A program made the position numbers and the translations under genes. Under the pieces are notes generated by a model, which saw only the letters and a program-made list of their open reading frames with translations, ran no database searches and was not told the DNA's origin. From assembly GCF_014837015.1 (NCBI RefSeq), contig NZ_JACSPT010000001.1, positions 218,621-282,620 on the forward strand: DNA of 64,000 nt, written 5' to 3'. Below, in pieces: positions 48,646 to 58,246 of the stretch; position 1 is the first letter of the stretch, and each line of letters starts with the position of its first letter. The stretch comes from Acinetobacter pecorum. Lineage in GTDB: Bacteria; Pseudomonadota; Gammaproteobacteria; Pseudomonadales; Moraxellaceae.

Positions 48646-49914
48646 ATGGAACTAAAACTGCTAGAGGTCGGTCAGAATACGGAGCTCTTAAGCTCGTGCC
48701 GTATATCTCTCATTTTAGGTGTCTATACCTCTGATAATTTATTAGACACCTTCTGTAATGTTGCCCGTAAAGTCCTGGATGTTAAAACCAGTATTATCGG
48801 CTTTCATACGGAACCTTATATCTGGTACAGCTGTCCGCGGGGTTTCCGGGGCCTGCATGCTCCCCAGGATGTTAGTATACCTGCATATCTGCTACAGGCA
48901 GATGTGATAGATTGCCTGCATCCCGCATATGCAGAACTGTCAGACTACTTGAAAAGTCTGGGCGTGATGCATCAGCGACTTGTCGCATTTAATTTAAAAT
49001 CGGGCCAAGGTGATTCTTTAGGTCAGGTTGTGTTCTTTGATGATCAGACTGACCTGTTTGATCAGGAAGATATTGCCACTGTAAAACAATTTGCTGAAAG
49101 TTTAGTGAATCGTATCAAACTCAATCAGGAACATAATAATCTGAAAGAGTTATATGAACAGCAATGTGCACAAAACTTCAGTAAAACCAAATTTTTCCAA
49201 ATTATCGCGCATGATCTGCGTGCGCCATTTCATGGCTTGCTGGGTTTTTCCGAAGTCCTGGCGCAGGAACGTGACACACTGGATGAATCTAGTATTCAGA
49301 GCATTGCGGATTATTTATATGATAATGCGCAAGCTACCTATAATCTGCTGGAAAGCCTGCTGACCTGGGCGATGGCAGAGGGTGGACGCTTTGTTTATCA
49401 TCCGATTAATTATGAGCTCAAGCAGTCCAGTAAAATTGTCTGCAGTGTACTGAAAAGTCTGGCTTTGAAGAAAAAGATTGAATTAATCGACAATATCCCA
49501 GAAGACATTAAGGTCCATGCGGATATTAATATGATTACCTCGGTATTGCAGAATCTGGTGTCCAACGCGCTGAAATTTACGCCAGTCGATCAAGGCGGTA
49601 AAGTCATTTTAGCAGCCGAAATGGAAGGCGAGCAGGTTAAAATTACCATTCAGGATACAGGTTTGGGCATGACTGAAGAGCAGATGCAGAATCTGTTCAA
49701 ACCGACGCTGGGTGTCAGTGTCAGAGGTACGGCTGAAGAGAAAGGTGCCGGTTTAGGCTTGGTACTGTGCAAGCGCTTTATTGACCTGAATCATGGTCAA
49801 ATTAGTGTGGATTCCAAAGAGGGCAGAGGCACTATCTTTACCGTGTATTTACCGATGGTCACCAATGATCATCAGGCACTGGTGCTTGAAGACCTGCAGG
49901 CCGAGCAGTCTTAA
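48646..49914 (+). CDS. Soluble sensor histidine kinase (orphan)
   Basis: A 422-aa kinase without evident membrane segments. The N-terminal 160 residues look GAF-like (about 20-155, ending with IATVKQFAESLVNRI), then a coiled-coil linker, HisKA with phosphoacceptor His189 (IIAHDLRAPFHGL), N box VLQNLVSNALKF (about 301-312), G1 DTGLGM and G2 GAGLGLVLC in the ATPase domain. No response regulator is adjacent (the next gene is glnE), so the partner is encoded elsewhere. The signal sensed is unknown. Confidence 0.88.
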   Translation: MELKLLEVGQNTELLSSCRISLILGVYTSDNLLDTFCNVARKVLDVKTSIIGFHTEPYIWYSCPRGFRGLHAPQDVSIPAYLLQADVIDCLHPAYAELSDYLKSLGVMHQRLVAFNLKSGQGDSLGQVVFFDDQTDLFDQEDIATVKQFAESLVNRIKLNQEHNNLKELYEQQCAQNFSKTKFFQIIAHDLRAPFHGLLGFSEVLAQERDTLDESSIQSIADYLYDNAQATYNLLESLLTWAMAEGGRFVYHPINYELKQSSKIVCSVLKSLALKKKIELIDNIPEDIKVHADINMITSVLQNLVSNALKFTPVDQGGKVILAAEMEGEQVKITIQDTGLGMTEEQMQNLFKPTLGVSVRGTAEEKGAGLGLVLCKRFIDLNHGQISVDSKEGRGTIFTVYLPMVTNDHQALVLEDLQAEQS

Positions 49915-49998
49915 AAATAAATTTCAAACTAAAACATTCCCCTTGAGACAAAACTCCTGCTATAACTAAGCAGAATGTTTCAGGGGAAGAGTTGAGTG

Positions 49999-52749
49999 AT
50001 GAATGCAGTACAATTGCAGAAAACCTTAAGAGCCAGCCAATATGCGGAACAGGTATTGGCCAATCACCAGAGTTTACTGGAACAGGATTATGCAATTGAC
50101 CAGTTTCAGGGCTCACTCAGTCGGGAATACATTGATCAGCTGGTACAGGACTGCATCCTGAATATTACTGATGAAGCCGCCTGGATGCGTGCAATGCGTA
50201 TTCTGCGGGCCCGTCTGATGTTTCGCTGGATCTGGCAGGATGCCAACCAACTGACCGATGTTATCACTCTGACCCAAGAACTCTCCGATTTTGCTGATGC
50301 CAGCATCTGTGCAGCAAAAGATTTTGCCCGTATTCCGCTTGTTGCCAAGTATGGCCAACCGATTGGCTATAATGGAAAAGTACAGGATCTTATTGTCATT
50401 GCCATGGGGAAACTCGGGGCACAAGAACTTAATCTTTCCAGTGATATTGATCTGATTTTCGCCTTCGACGAGCAGGGTGAAACCGATGGGCGTAAATGTA
50501 TTGATGTACAGCAATTTTGCATACTCTGGGGGCAGAAACTGATTCATTTGCTGGATCAGATCACTGCTGACGGTTTTGTATTTCGCGTCGACATGCGCCT
50601 GCGTCCCTGGGGAGATGGTTCAGCACTGGCAATCAGTCACGTGGCCTTGGAGAAATATCTGAGCCAGCATGGGCGTGAATGGGAACGCTATGCCTGGATC
50701 AAAGCACGAATTGTCAATCCAAGTCCGGAAGGCGATGAGCTGCTGGAGATGACCCGACCATTTGTATTTCGTAAATACGTCGACTACAGTGCTTTTGAAG
50801 CCATGCGCGAAATGAAAGCCATGATCGAGCGTGAAGTACAACGCCGGAATATAGAAGATGATATCAAGCTCGGAGCTGGCGGCATTCGCGAAGTCGAGTT
50901 TATCGTGCAGGTTTTCCAGTTGATTTACGGCGGCGCCAAGCTTGAATTGCAGGATCGCCAGTGTCTGGTGAATCTGAATCATCTGGATGATGCCGAATTG
51001 CTGGACGAACAGGCAGTACAGGAACTGGAAGATGCCTATCTTTTTCTGCGCCGGGTTGAACATGCGATTCAGGCACTGAATGATCAGCAAACACAATCAT
51101 TGCCGACTGAGCCAGAATTAAGGGCGCGTATAACAGATACCCTGGGTTTTGCCGATTGGGACAGCTTTATGGCGTATCTCAATGCGAAGCGTAGCAAGGT
51201 GATGTATCAGTTTGATCATTTGATTAAGGAAAATGGTCCGGATACCCTGATTGAAAGTTTTTCACAGCTAGAAAACCGACTGCAAGAAGTTTTGGATGAC
51301 AATGCAAAAAATCTTGTCTATGAGTTTTGGAATGGGCATGCCTTAAAAAAATTACCAGCCAAAGCAGTGCAGCGTTTAAAAACTTTTTGGCCACATTTAA
51401 TCGAAGCAGTTTTACAGTCAGATGATCCGCAGACAGCACTGGTACGACTGATGCCCTTGGTGGAATCGGTAATGCGCCGTACGGTATATCTGGTGATGTT
51501 AATTGAGAGTAAAGGGGCTTTGCAGCGACTGGTGAAGATGGCCACGGTCAGCCCATGGATTTGTGAAGAACTGACCCATTATCCGGTGCTACTGGATGAA
51601 TTCCTGTCGATGGATTTTGAATTGCCAAAACGTAAGGATCTGGAAGATTCCTTGCGCCAGCAACTTTTACGGATTGAAATTGATCAGGTCGAAGACCAGA
51701 TGCGGGTTTTGCGCCTGTTTAAAAAATCCAATGTACTTGCTGTAGCCGCCAGTGATGTGCTGGCTGAAAGTGCTTTAATGAAAGTTTCCGATGCCTTGAC
51801 CGATATTGCTGAAGTATCGGTGAATGCAGCGCTGCATCTGGCCTATCAGATTGTTGCGAAAAAACATGGTTTTCCTCTAGATGCCGAAGGGCAACGCTGT
51901 TCAGTCGAGCATACGGCTTTTGCAGTCATTGGTTATGGTAAAGTCGGTGGAATTGAATTGGGTTATGGCTCGGATCTGGATCTGGTCTTTATTCACTATA
52001 TGAGTGAGCAGACCGATACAGATGGACTCAAGCCGATTAGTGGCTTTGAATTTGCCATGCGTGTGGCGCAAAAATTCATGTCACTGATGACCACACAAAC
52101 TCTGGATGGGCGTGTTTATGAGGTCGATACCCGCTTGCGTCCATCGGGTGAAGCTGGACTTTTGGTAACCAGTTTGAAAGCTTTTGAACAGTATCAGTTT
52201 AAAAGTGCCTGGTTATGGGAGCATCAGGCCATGGTACGAGCCCGTCCAATTGCGGGTGAAATGAGTTTAAGGAAAAAGTTCGAAGTTTTACGGCGAGATA
52301 TTCTGACTCAGCCTCGCGATGAAAATTATGTACGGGCAGAAGTACTGAAAATGCGTCAGAAAATGAAGGAGCATCTCGGTTCTTCTAAAGAGCAAAAAAA
52401 AGATGGTATTTTTCATTTAAAACAAGATGCAGGTGGTATCGTAGACATCGAATTTATGGCACAGTATGCGGTGTTGGCTTGGAGTGGGACGAATAAAGAT
52501 CTCGCCCATTTCTCCGACAATGTACGAATTCTTGAGGATGCCGCAAAATCAGGTTGCTTATCCAGCGACGATGCGACTGCTCTGATTCAAGCTTATCTCC
52601 GTGAACGCGCCGAGAGCCATCGCTTAGCCCTTGCAAATCAATCCATGCAAGTGTCTGCAAGCGATTGGCACGATACCCGAATGACCGTTTGCAAGTTATG
52701 GCAAAGACTGATTGATCCAAGTGCAGACTTTGTACTGGATAGTGAATAA
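49999..52749 (+). CDS. glnE: Bifunctional glutamine synthetase adenylyltransferase/adenylyl-removing enzyme
   Basis: Controls glutamine synthetase by adenylylation and deadenylylation. The 916-aa product has two nucleotidyltransferase domains: AMGKLGAQELNLSSDIDL near residues 134-151 (adenylyl-removing half) and GYGKVGGIELGYGSDLDL near 645-662 (adenylyltransferase half), each with the GxD-x-D metal motif. The start is the ATG at 49999; a GTG one codon earlier is possible. ilvE starts 24 nt downstream. Confidence 0.96.
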   Translation: MNAVQLQKTLRASQYAEQVLANHQSLLEQDYAIDQFQGSLSREYIDQLVQDCILNITDEAAWMRAMRILRARLMFRWIWQDANQLTDVITLTQELSDFADASICAAKDFARIPLVAKYGQPIGYNGKVQDLIVIAMGKLGAQELNLSSDIDLIFAFDEQGETDGRKCIDVQQFCILWGQKLIHLLDQITADGFVFRVDMRLRPWGDGSALAISHVALEKYLSQHGREWERYAWIKARIVNPSPEGDELLEMTRPFVFRKYVDYSAFEAMREMKAMIEREVQRRNIEDDIKLGAGGIREVEFIVQVFQLIYGGAKLELQDRQCLVNLNHLDDAELLDEQAVQELEDAYLFLRRVEHAIQALNDQQTQSLPTEPELRARITDTLGFADWDSFMAYLNAKRSKVMYQFDHLIKENGPDTLIESFSQLENRLQEVLDDNAKNLVYEFWNGHALKKLPAKAVQRLKTFWPHLIEAVLQSDDPQTALVRLMPLVESVMRRTVYLVMLIESKGALQRLVKMATVSPWICEELTHYPVLLDEFLSMDFELPKRKDLEDSLRQQLLRIEIDQVEDQMRVLRLFKKSNVLAVAASDVLAESALMKVSDALTDIAEVSVNAALHLAYQIVAKKHGFPLDAEGQRCSVEHTAFAVIGYGKVGGIELGYGSDLDLVFIHYMSEQTDTDGLKPISGFEFAMRVAQKFMSLMTTQTLDGRVYEVDTRLRPSGEAGLLVTSLKAFEQYQFKSAWLWEHQAMVRARPIAGEMSLRKKFEVLRRDILTQPRDENYVRAEVLKMRQKMKEHLGSSKEQKKDGIFHLKQDAGGIVDIEFMAQYAVLAWSGTNKDLAHFSDNVRILEDAAKSGCLSSDDATALIQAYLRERAESHRLALANQSMQVSASDWHDTRMTVCKLWQRLIDPSADFVLDSE

Positions 52750-52773
52750 TTGTGAGAAATTGGAGTTTGTGGC

Positions 52774-53700
52774 ATGAATTTGGCTGATCGTGATGGTTTC
52801 ATTTGGCAAGATGGACAACTAGTTGACTGGCGTGAGGCAAAAACTCACGTATTAACACATACTTTGCATTACAGCATGGGTGTGTTTGAAGGCGTCCGTG
52901 CTTATGAAACCCCGAATGGAACGGCTATTTTCCGTCTAAAAGAACATACGAAGCGTTTGTTGAATTCTGCAAAAATTTATCAAATGAAAGTTCCATTTGA
53001 TCAAGCAGCATTAGAGCAAGCTCAAATTGATGTTGTTCGTGAAAACAAATTAGCGTCTTGCTATTTACGTCCAATTATTTTTATTGGTTCTGAAAAACTC
53101 GGTATTGCTGCAACTGACAATACCATTCATGCCGTAGTTGCGGCATGGAGCTGGGGTGCTTATCTCGGTGAAGAAGCAATGGCGAAGGGTATTCGCGTAA
53201 AAACTTCTTCATTTACCCATCATCATCCGAACGTGACCATGTGTAAGGCCAAAGCATCAGGCAACTACACGCTGTCGATTCTTGCACATCAGGAAGTGGC
53301 GCATTCAGGTTATGACGAAGCAATGCTGCTCGACCCGCAAGGTTATGTGTGTCAAGGTTCAGGCGAAAACGTATTCCTGGTACGTGATGGCGTGATTCAT
53401 ACGCCTGACATCGCAGGTGGTGCGTTGGATGGTATTACCCGTCAAACCATTATTACCATTGCTAAAGACTTGGGTTATGACGTAATTGAACGCCGTATTA
53501 CCCGTGATGAATTTTACATTGCAGATGAAGCATTCTTTACCGGTACTGCTGCAGAAGTAACACCAATCCGTGAATACGATGATCGTCAGATTGGTGAGGG
53601 TGTACGTGGTCCAATCACCACTCAAATCCAGAAAGCTTACTTTGATGCGGTTCAGGGCAAAGATCCTAAATATGCACACTGGTTAACTTATGTGAAGTAA
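52774..53700 (+). CDS. ilvE: Branched-chain-amino-acid aminotransferase
   Basis: PLP enzyme for the last step of Ile/Leu/Val synthesis. At 308 aa it is a class IV aminotransferase: HYSMGVFEGVRAY (about 32-44), the PLP-binding Lys160 in CKAKASGNYTL, GSGENVFLV (about 198-206) and FFTGTAAEVTPI (about 255-266). It marks the left boundary of the LOS outer-core locus in Acinetobacter. A strong terminator follows. Confidence 0.96.
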   Translation: MNLADRDGFIWQDGQLVDWREAKTHVLTHTLHYSMGVFEGVRAYETPNGTAIFRLKEHTKRLLNSAKIYQMKVPFDQAALEQAQIDVVRENKLASCYLRPIIFIGSEKLGIAATDNTIHAVVAAWSWGAYLGEEAMAKGIRVKTSSFTHHHPNVTMCKAKASGNYTLSILAHQEVAHSGYDEAMLLDPQGYVCQGSGENVFLVRDGVIHTPDIAGGALDGITRQTIITIAKDLGYDVIERRITRDEFYIADEAFFTGTAAEVTPIREYDDRQIGEGVRGPITTQIQKAYFDAVQGKDPKYAHWLTYVK

Positions 53701-53718
53701 TTCAGAATTTACTGCTTG

Positions 53719-53748
53719 AAAAAACCTCTCATTTGAGAGGTTTTTTTT
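53719..53748 (+). terminator. Rho-independent terminator after ilvE
   Basis: AAAAAACCTCTC-ATTT-GAGAGGTTTTTTTT. Confidence 0.88.
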
Positions 53749-53828
53749 AACTGATGTACTTATTCTGCCGAACTTATGTCATCATATTCAGCATCAAGAA
53801 GATTTTAAGATGAGCTTAGGCATACGCA

Positions 53829-54551
53829 ATGAGTAACATCGTTATTTGTATGAAATGGGGAACCAAATACGGTTCGGAATACGTCAATCGTTTATACAAT
53901 ATGGTTAAACGACATACGACAGTGGACTTTAAAATGGTCTGTCTGACGGATCGTACTGAAGGCATTGATCCTGCAGTACAATGTTTCCCTATTCCACCTT
54001 TGGCATTGCCTGAAGGTGCGCCTGAGCGTGGCTGGAACAAGCTGTCCACTTTTGAACCTGATCTTTATGGTTTAGAAGGCAATGCACTCTTCCTCGATCT
54101 TGATGTGGTGATTGTCGATAATATCGATGAGTTCTTTACCTATCCGGGCGACTTTCTGATTATTCATGACTGGAAACGGCCGTGGCGTATTACCGGTAAC
54201 AGTTCGGTTTACCGGTTTAAACTGGGTGCTTTCCCAGGTCTGTTACCTTATTTCCGTGAACATTTTGATGAAATTCGTCAAAAATTCCGTAATGAGCAGG
54301 CTTATCTGTCTTGGTATGTAGATCGGGAGAAGAAACTGAGCTACTGGCCAGAGAGCTGGTGTAAGAGCTACAAATATCATTGCCTGCAAAAAATTCCGAT
54401 GGCTTATTTTAAGCCGCCGGTAAAACCTGAAGGTGCCAAAATCATTGTTTTTCATGGTGAGATTAATCCGCCAGATGCAGTGAATGGTGGGGGTGGTAAA
54501 TGGTATCGTTATGTGCTGCCATCGCAGTGGATTAAGGATGCGTGGCAGTAA
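53829..54551 (+). CDS. Putative glycosyltransferase with DxD motif (LOS outer-core locus)
   Basis: A 240-aa protein. The order of features fits a GT-A nucleotide-sugar transferase: an N-terminal strand (NIVICMKWGTKYGSEYVNRLY), a central LFLDLDVVIVDNIDEFF (about 88-104) whose DLD is a DxD-type metal site, and a C-terminal KIIVFHGEINPPD segment that resembles the final His of GT8-type enzymes. The sugar and acceptor are unknown. It is the first gene after ilvE, where LOS core genes start in Acinetobacter. Confidence 0.72.
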   Translation: MSNIVICMKWGTKYGSEYVNRLYNMVKRHTTVDFKMVCLTDRTEGIDPAVQCFPIPPLALPEGAPERGWNKLSTFEPDLYGLEGNALFLDLDVVIVDNIDEFFTYPGDFLIIHDWKRPWRITGNSSVYRFKLGAFPGLLPYFREHFDEIRQKFRNEQAYLSWYVDREKKLSYWPESWCKSYKYHCLQKIPMAYFKPPVKPEGAKIIVFHGEINPPDAVNGGGGKWYRYVLPSQWIKDAWQ

Positions 54552-54589
54552 GCGGAATAAATGTAGGATTGGAAGAGACTTGATTTCAA

Positions 54590-55333
54590 ATGCCTGTGAG
54601 AAAAAAAAGTAAATTCGAACAATGGTTTTCATTTAGTCGCCATCAACGTCGATTTGGGGCAGACAAGGTCTACGCTCAGTTTAATGACGTAGACCTCGAT
54701 GCACTTAAAAACCAGATGATTGGTGGTGAAGAAGTTCGCTATACCTATGGTTCGGCTAAAGATTTAAATGAACATATTGAACAGCTTGAACAGGAATTTG
54801 TGGGTCAGTCTGCGCTCAATCATTATCATGCCAGCTTGATTGTACTCATTCGTCGTGAAGTTGATGTTCAGAATAACTATGCAAGATTTAAAGAATTATG
54901 GTTGAGTGAGCGTGACTATTTACTGGCTTCATTAAATACACGCTGGTTAATTTCTGCCTGTGATACTTTTATTGATTTAGAAGATGATCCGCTATTACAA
55001 GCAATTCTGATGAATGCAGTGGTACTGATCAACACTATTAAACTACAGGAAACTGAACGTTTTTTATGTGACCAGTCTTTAACAGTAAATCCGGAACATC
55101 AGCAGTTATTGCAGCAACAGCGTTATGCCTTATTTGATGGTACGGCTGCATTTGCGGTTGGAACTGATGATACTTTACGTAATATGCGCTGGCGTCTCGA
55201 GCAAATATGTGAGGCCCATGAACTGGGTCAAATTGTAATTGAGATTTTTGACAGATTACAGCTTGATCAGAATAATAATGTATATTCACGTTTTAAACAG
55301 CGTCACACTCGTGAAAAGACGAGATGGTGGTAA
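54590..55333 (+). CDS. Uncharacterised protein of the LOS locus (247 aa)
   Basis: No family recognised. There is no signal peptide or TM helix. The protein is mostly helical and charged, with a basic N-terminus (MPVRKKSKFEQW), YGSAKDLNEHIEQLEQEF (about 53-70) and a basic C-terminus. It starts 38 nt after the putative glycosyltransferase and overlaps or abuts the next glycosyltransferase, so it belongs to the same operon. A role in LOS synthesis or in holding the enzymes together is only inferred from that. Confidence 0.65.
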   Translation: MPVRKKSKFEQWFSFSRHQRRFGADKVYAQFNDVDLDALKNQMIGGEEVRYTYGSAKDLNEHIEQLEQEFVGQSALNHYHASLIVLIRREVDVQNNYARFKELWLSERDYLLASLNTRWLISACDTFIDLEDDPLLQAILMNAVVLINTIKLQETERFLCDQSLTVNPEHQQLLQQQRYALFDGTAAFAVGTDDTLRNMRWRLEQICEAHELGQIVIEIFDRLQLDQNNNVYSRFKQRHTREKTRWW

Positions 55334-55335
55334 TT

Positions 55336-56148
55336 GTGAATACTTTAATTATCAATTTAAAAAGTTCACAGGATCGTCGTGATTTTCAAAAAAGACAATT
55401 TGAGAAATTAGGACTGGATTTTGAAATATTAGAAGCATTTTCAGTTGCTGATCTGAGCGAAGAGCAATACCAAAAATTCGGTTTTGGCTGGCAAAGGCCT
55501 TTGCGTAAAGTTGAGGTGGCTTGCTTTCTCAGTCACCAAAAAGCCTGGGAAGAAGTACTAAAAAGGAATCAGCCCTGTTTAATTCTTGAAGATGATGCAG
55601 TACTGGCTTCCAATGCAAAAGAAATTTTAAACGAAATTGAACAGCAACAATTTCCAGATGTGGACTTAATCAATCTGGAAGTAAGAAGCCGTAAAAAAAT
55701 TATAAGTCGGACACCCGTGTGTACCTTAGATCATACTCAGGTCGAATTATATGAGTTATATCAAGATCGTACCGGAGCAGCAGGTTATATCCTCTACCCG
55801 AGTGGCGCGCAAAAATTATTAAATCGTTTAGCAAAAACTGCACCGGCAATTGCAGATGGATTTATATTTTCTGCTTATGAATTACATTGTTTGCAAGCTG
55901 AACCTGCAGTGATTATTCAAGAAGACCAGCTTGGCGCATATGGCCTCCTGCAACAAGGGTGTTTTGATTCGACCATTGGCCGTTCTGAACACTTTAAGCC
56001 TGAATTCAGCTCTATCAAAGAAAAATACACGTTTAAAAAAAGACGATTAGCGGGACAAATTGCGCTGGCGATACGATATTTACAAGTGATGGGGAGAGCA
56101 GAAAAAAGAATGATTAAATTGAATCAAGAAAAATTTATTCAGGATTAA
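55336..56148 (+). CDS. Glycosyltransferase family 25 (LOS biosynthesis type)
   Basis: Similar in layout to LOS galactosyl/glucosyl transferases of Neisseria and Haemophilus (LgtB/Lex family). The product is 270 aa if started at GTG 55336: NTLIINLKSSQDRRDFQKRQF (family start), VEVACFLSHQKAWEEVL (about 64-80), CLILEDDAV (about 86-94), where EDD is the metal site, and GAAGYILYPSGAQKLL (about 148-163). An ATG at 55324 would overlap the previous gene by 10 nt and is also possible. Acceptor and sugar are not known. Confidence 0.83.
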   Translation: MNTLIINLKSSQDRRDFQKRQFEKLGLDFEILEAFSVADLSEEQYQKFGFGWQRPLRKVEVACFLSHQKAWEEVLKRNQPCLILEDDAVLASNAKEILNEIEQQQFPDVDLINLEVRSRKKIISRTPVCTLDHTQVELYELYQDRTGAAGYILYPSGAQKLLNRLAKTAPAIADGFIFSAYELHCLQAEPAVIIQEDQLGAYGLLQQGCFDSTIGRSEHFKPEFSSIKEKYTFKKRRLAGQIALAIRYLQVMGRAEKRMIKLNQEKFIQD

Positions 56149-56154
56149 TACTGT

Positions 56155-57207
56155 ATGAAAAAAACCATCGTATTGGCTATTTTTACTTTACAGGGAAATG
56201 GGGCGGAACGTTTTGCTTTAACTTTGGCAAAGGGTTTAATTGATGCGGGTCATGAAGCGCATATTGTTTATTTTAAAAATATTATAGATTTACCGATACC
56301 TGAAGGCGTAAAACTCCACTTTTTTGATTATCAAAAATATCGTGCAATTCCTAAATTTATGCGTTCCGGTATTGCAGCCAAAGCATTTGATAAATTTGTA
56401 CTAAAAAATATCGGCACACCTGATCTAGTGCTTTCAAACTTATTGCCTGTCGATTTTATTTTGTCTAAAAGCCAGTTGCCTAATGTTCATTTAGTTATTC
56501 ATAATACGACTAGTCTGGAATATGGTGAAAGACTGGAAGGGATGCGAAAAGAGCTGACCAAGATTTATTTGGCGAAACCATGCGTAGCAGTCAGTCAAGG
56601 TGTTGAGAAAGATTTTATTGAGGTTTTTGGCCGTAAAAGCAAAATAACCACTATTTATAACCCGATTGATGTTAAGCAAGTCGTTTCAACAGCTAGTGAA
56701 TATGTGCCAGATATTGATACACCCTATATTGTGAATGTTGGAAAATTTAAACAACAGAAGCGCCATGATGTTTTAATTAAAGCGTATGCAAAAGCGAATG
56801 TTCAGGAAAAATTGGTTTTGGTGGGTACGGGCGAATTATTAGAGGCATCTCAAAGACTAGTTAAAGAGTTAGGTATTGAAGATAAAGTTGTTTTTACAGG
56901 TTTTAAAAAAAATCCCTATCCCTATATGAAGCATGCAAAATTTATGGTGTTGTCATCTGATTTTGAAGGGTTGGGGTTGGTCATTTTAGAATCTTTAGCT
57001 TTGGGTACACCTGTAATTAGTACTGATTGCCCATCAGGTCCCAATGAAATTTTGCCATCTGATTGTTTGGTTAAACCTGGCGACATTTCGGCATTATCAG
57101 ATAAAATTTCTGCATATTCACAGCAAACAGATAATAATCCAGTTAGGTTGGATCGAAAATTTTTACCTGATTATGCAGCCAGCCAATATTTAGATCTCAT
57201 TATTTAA
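56155..57207 (+). CDS. GT4-family glycosyltransferase (LOS core locus)
   Basis: A 350-aa GT-B enzyme. The N-terminal domain starts VLAIFTLQGNGAERFALTLAKGL (about 5-27), and the C-terminal domain has IVNVGKFKQQKRHDVLIKAY (about 192-211), VGTGE, and the E-x7-E motif SDFEGLGLVILESLALG (about 265-281). Such enzymes often add hexoses or heptoses to LOS core. It starts 6 nt after the GT25 gene and is the last of the plus-strand block; the next gene is convergent. Confidence 0.86.
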   Translation: MKKTIVLAIFTLQGNGAERFALTLAKGLIDAGHEAHIVYFKNIIDLPIPEGVKLHFFDYQKYRAIPKFMRSGIAAKAFDKFVLKNIGTPDLVLSNLLPVDFILSKSQLPNVHLVIHNTTSLEYGERLEGMRKELTKIYLAKPCVAVSQGVEKDFIEVFGRKSKITTIYNPIDVKQVVSTASEYVPDIDTPYIVNVGKFKQQKRHDVLIKAYAKANVQEKLVLVGTGELLEASQRLVKELGIEDKVVFTGFKKNPYPYMKHAKFMVLSSDFEGLGLVILESLALGTPVISTDCPSGPNEILPSDCLVKPGDISALSDKISAYSQQTDNNPVRLDRKFLPDYAASQYLDLII

Positions 57208-57222
57208 ATTATTTAAAGCTGA

Positions 57223-58245
57223 TTATTGATGATAAGGCTTCCTTAAGCGCTTTTTGAGGGAACGTAAAAGGCGACTCATTAATTTGGACAGGTAAAACCC
57301 ATTTATTCCCAAATTTAAGCACTGGTATAAAAGTCGATTATGCTCATTTTTGATTAATTTGCCAGAAAAAGGCAATTGCTGAATTTGTTGAGAAAATTTT
57401 TTCCAGTTCAGTTTTGCAGTCTGCTTATTTTTGTATTTGGTACTTTGATGGATATAAATATAAAAAAAATGCATTAATGGAATGATAAAAATCGCCTGTA
57501 CCTTGGTTTTCTCAATGAGTATTGGAATAAGTTGTTCGAGACAGGCCAGCGACTTATCAATATTAGCACCTTGTTTAGAGTTTGTAGCACTACTTGAGCG
57601 TATCCGGTATCCATATAAGGGTTTAGGAATCGTATAAAATGATGTGGCTTTTATCATTATACTTGGAATGGTTGCTGCATCTTCATAGTGAGTTAGTTCT
57701 GGGAATTTAGTATCTTTAAACAGGCTGGTTTTATAGACATGAATTCCAGAAAACCAGCGATTATAGTTGAAAATTTCAATGAGAGCATTTTCACTGCTGG
57801 GTAAATTACTAATCTGTTGATTGACAAAGTGAGGAATAAATTGATCAGTACTTGATTTTAAATCTTCAGAAAGCTTTTTATATCCAAAACTCACTACATC
57901 TACATTATTTAAAAGAGCTAAATTTATCTCTTTAACGTAAGTCTCTAAAAGTACATCGTCTGGATCCACGAAAGTAAGATATGTACCTTTTGCATGTGAA
58001 ATACCGAGATTCCTAGCAGAACTGACACCTGAATTTTTCTGTTGAAAGATTCTGATATTTTTTACGAGAGATTTAGGTTGCTGATTCAAATAATCTTTTA
58101 AAATTTCAATAGAATGATCTGTTGAGCCATCGTCAATACATAGAATCTCAATCCGATCATCTAACTGGTCGATGATGCTTTGAAGACAGTCAACAATATA
58201 CTTCTCAACATTATAAATGGGGATGATGATAGTTAAATAAAGCAT
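57223..58245 (-). CDS. GT2-family glycosyltransferase (LOS core locus)
   Basis: A 340-aa GT-A enzyme. It begins LYLTIIIPIYNVEKYIVDCL, has the nucleotide-binding CIDDGSTDHSIEIL (about 38-51) and a DxD-type VDPDDV (about 92-97). The C-terminal 120 residues are basic and AT-rich in codon use. The start at 58245 is preferred over an ATG at 58260 lying in the end of the upstream gene; the gap to that gene is 1 nt. Strongly AT-rich with many TTA/ATT codons, unlike ilvE or glnE. Confidence 0.85.
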   Translation of the reverse strand: MLYLTIIIPIYNVEKYIVDCLQSIIDQLDDRIEILCIDDGSTDHSIEILKDYLNQQPKSLVKNIRIFQQKNSGVSSARNLGISHAKGTYLTFVDPDDVLLETYVKEINLALLNNVDVVSFGYKKLSEDLKSSTDQFIPHFVNQQISNLPSSENALIEIFNYNRWFSGIHVYKTSLFKDTKFPELTHYEDAATIPSIMIKATSFYTIPKPLYGYRIRSSSATNSKQGANIDKSLACLEQLIPILIEKTKVQAIFIIPLMHFFYIYIHQSTKYKNKQTAKLNWKKFSQQIQQLPFSGKLIKNEHNRLLYQCLNLGINGFYLSKLMSRLLRSLKKRLRKPYHQ

Positions 58246-58246
58246 T

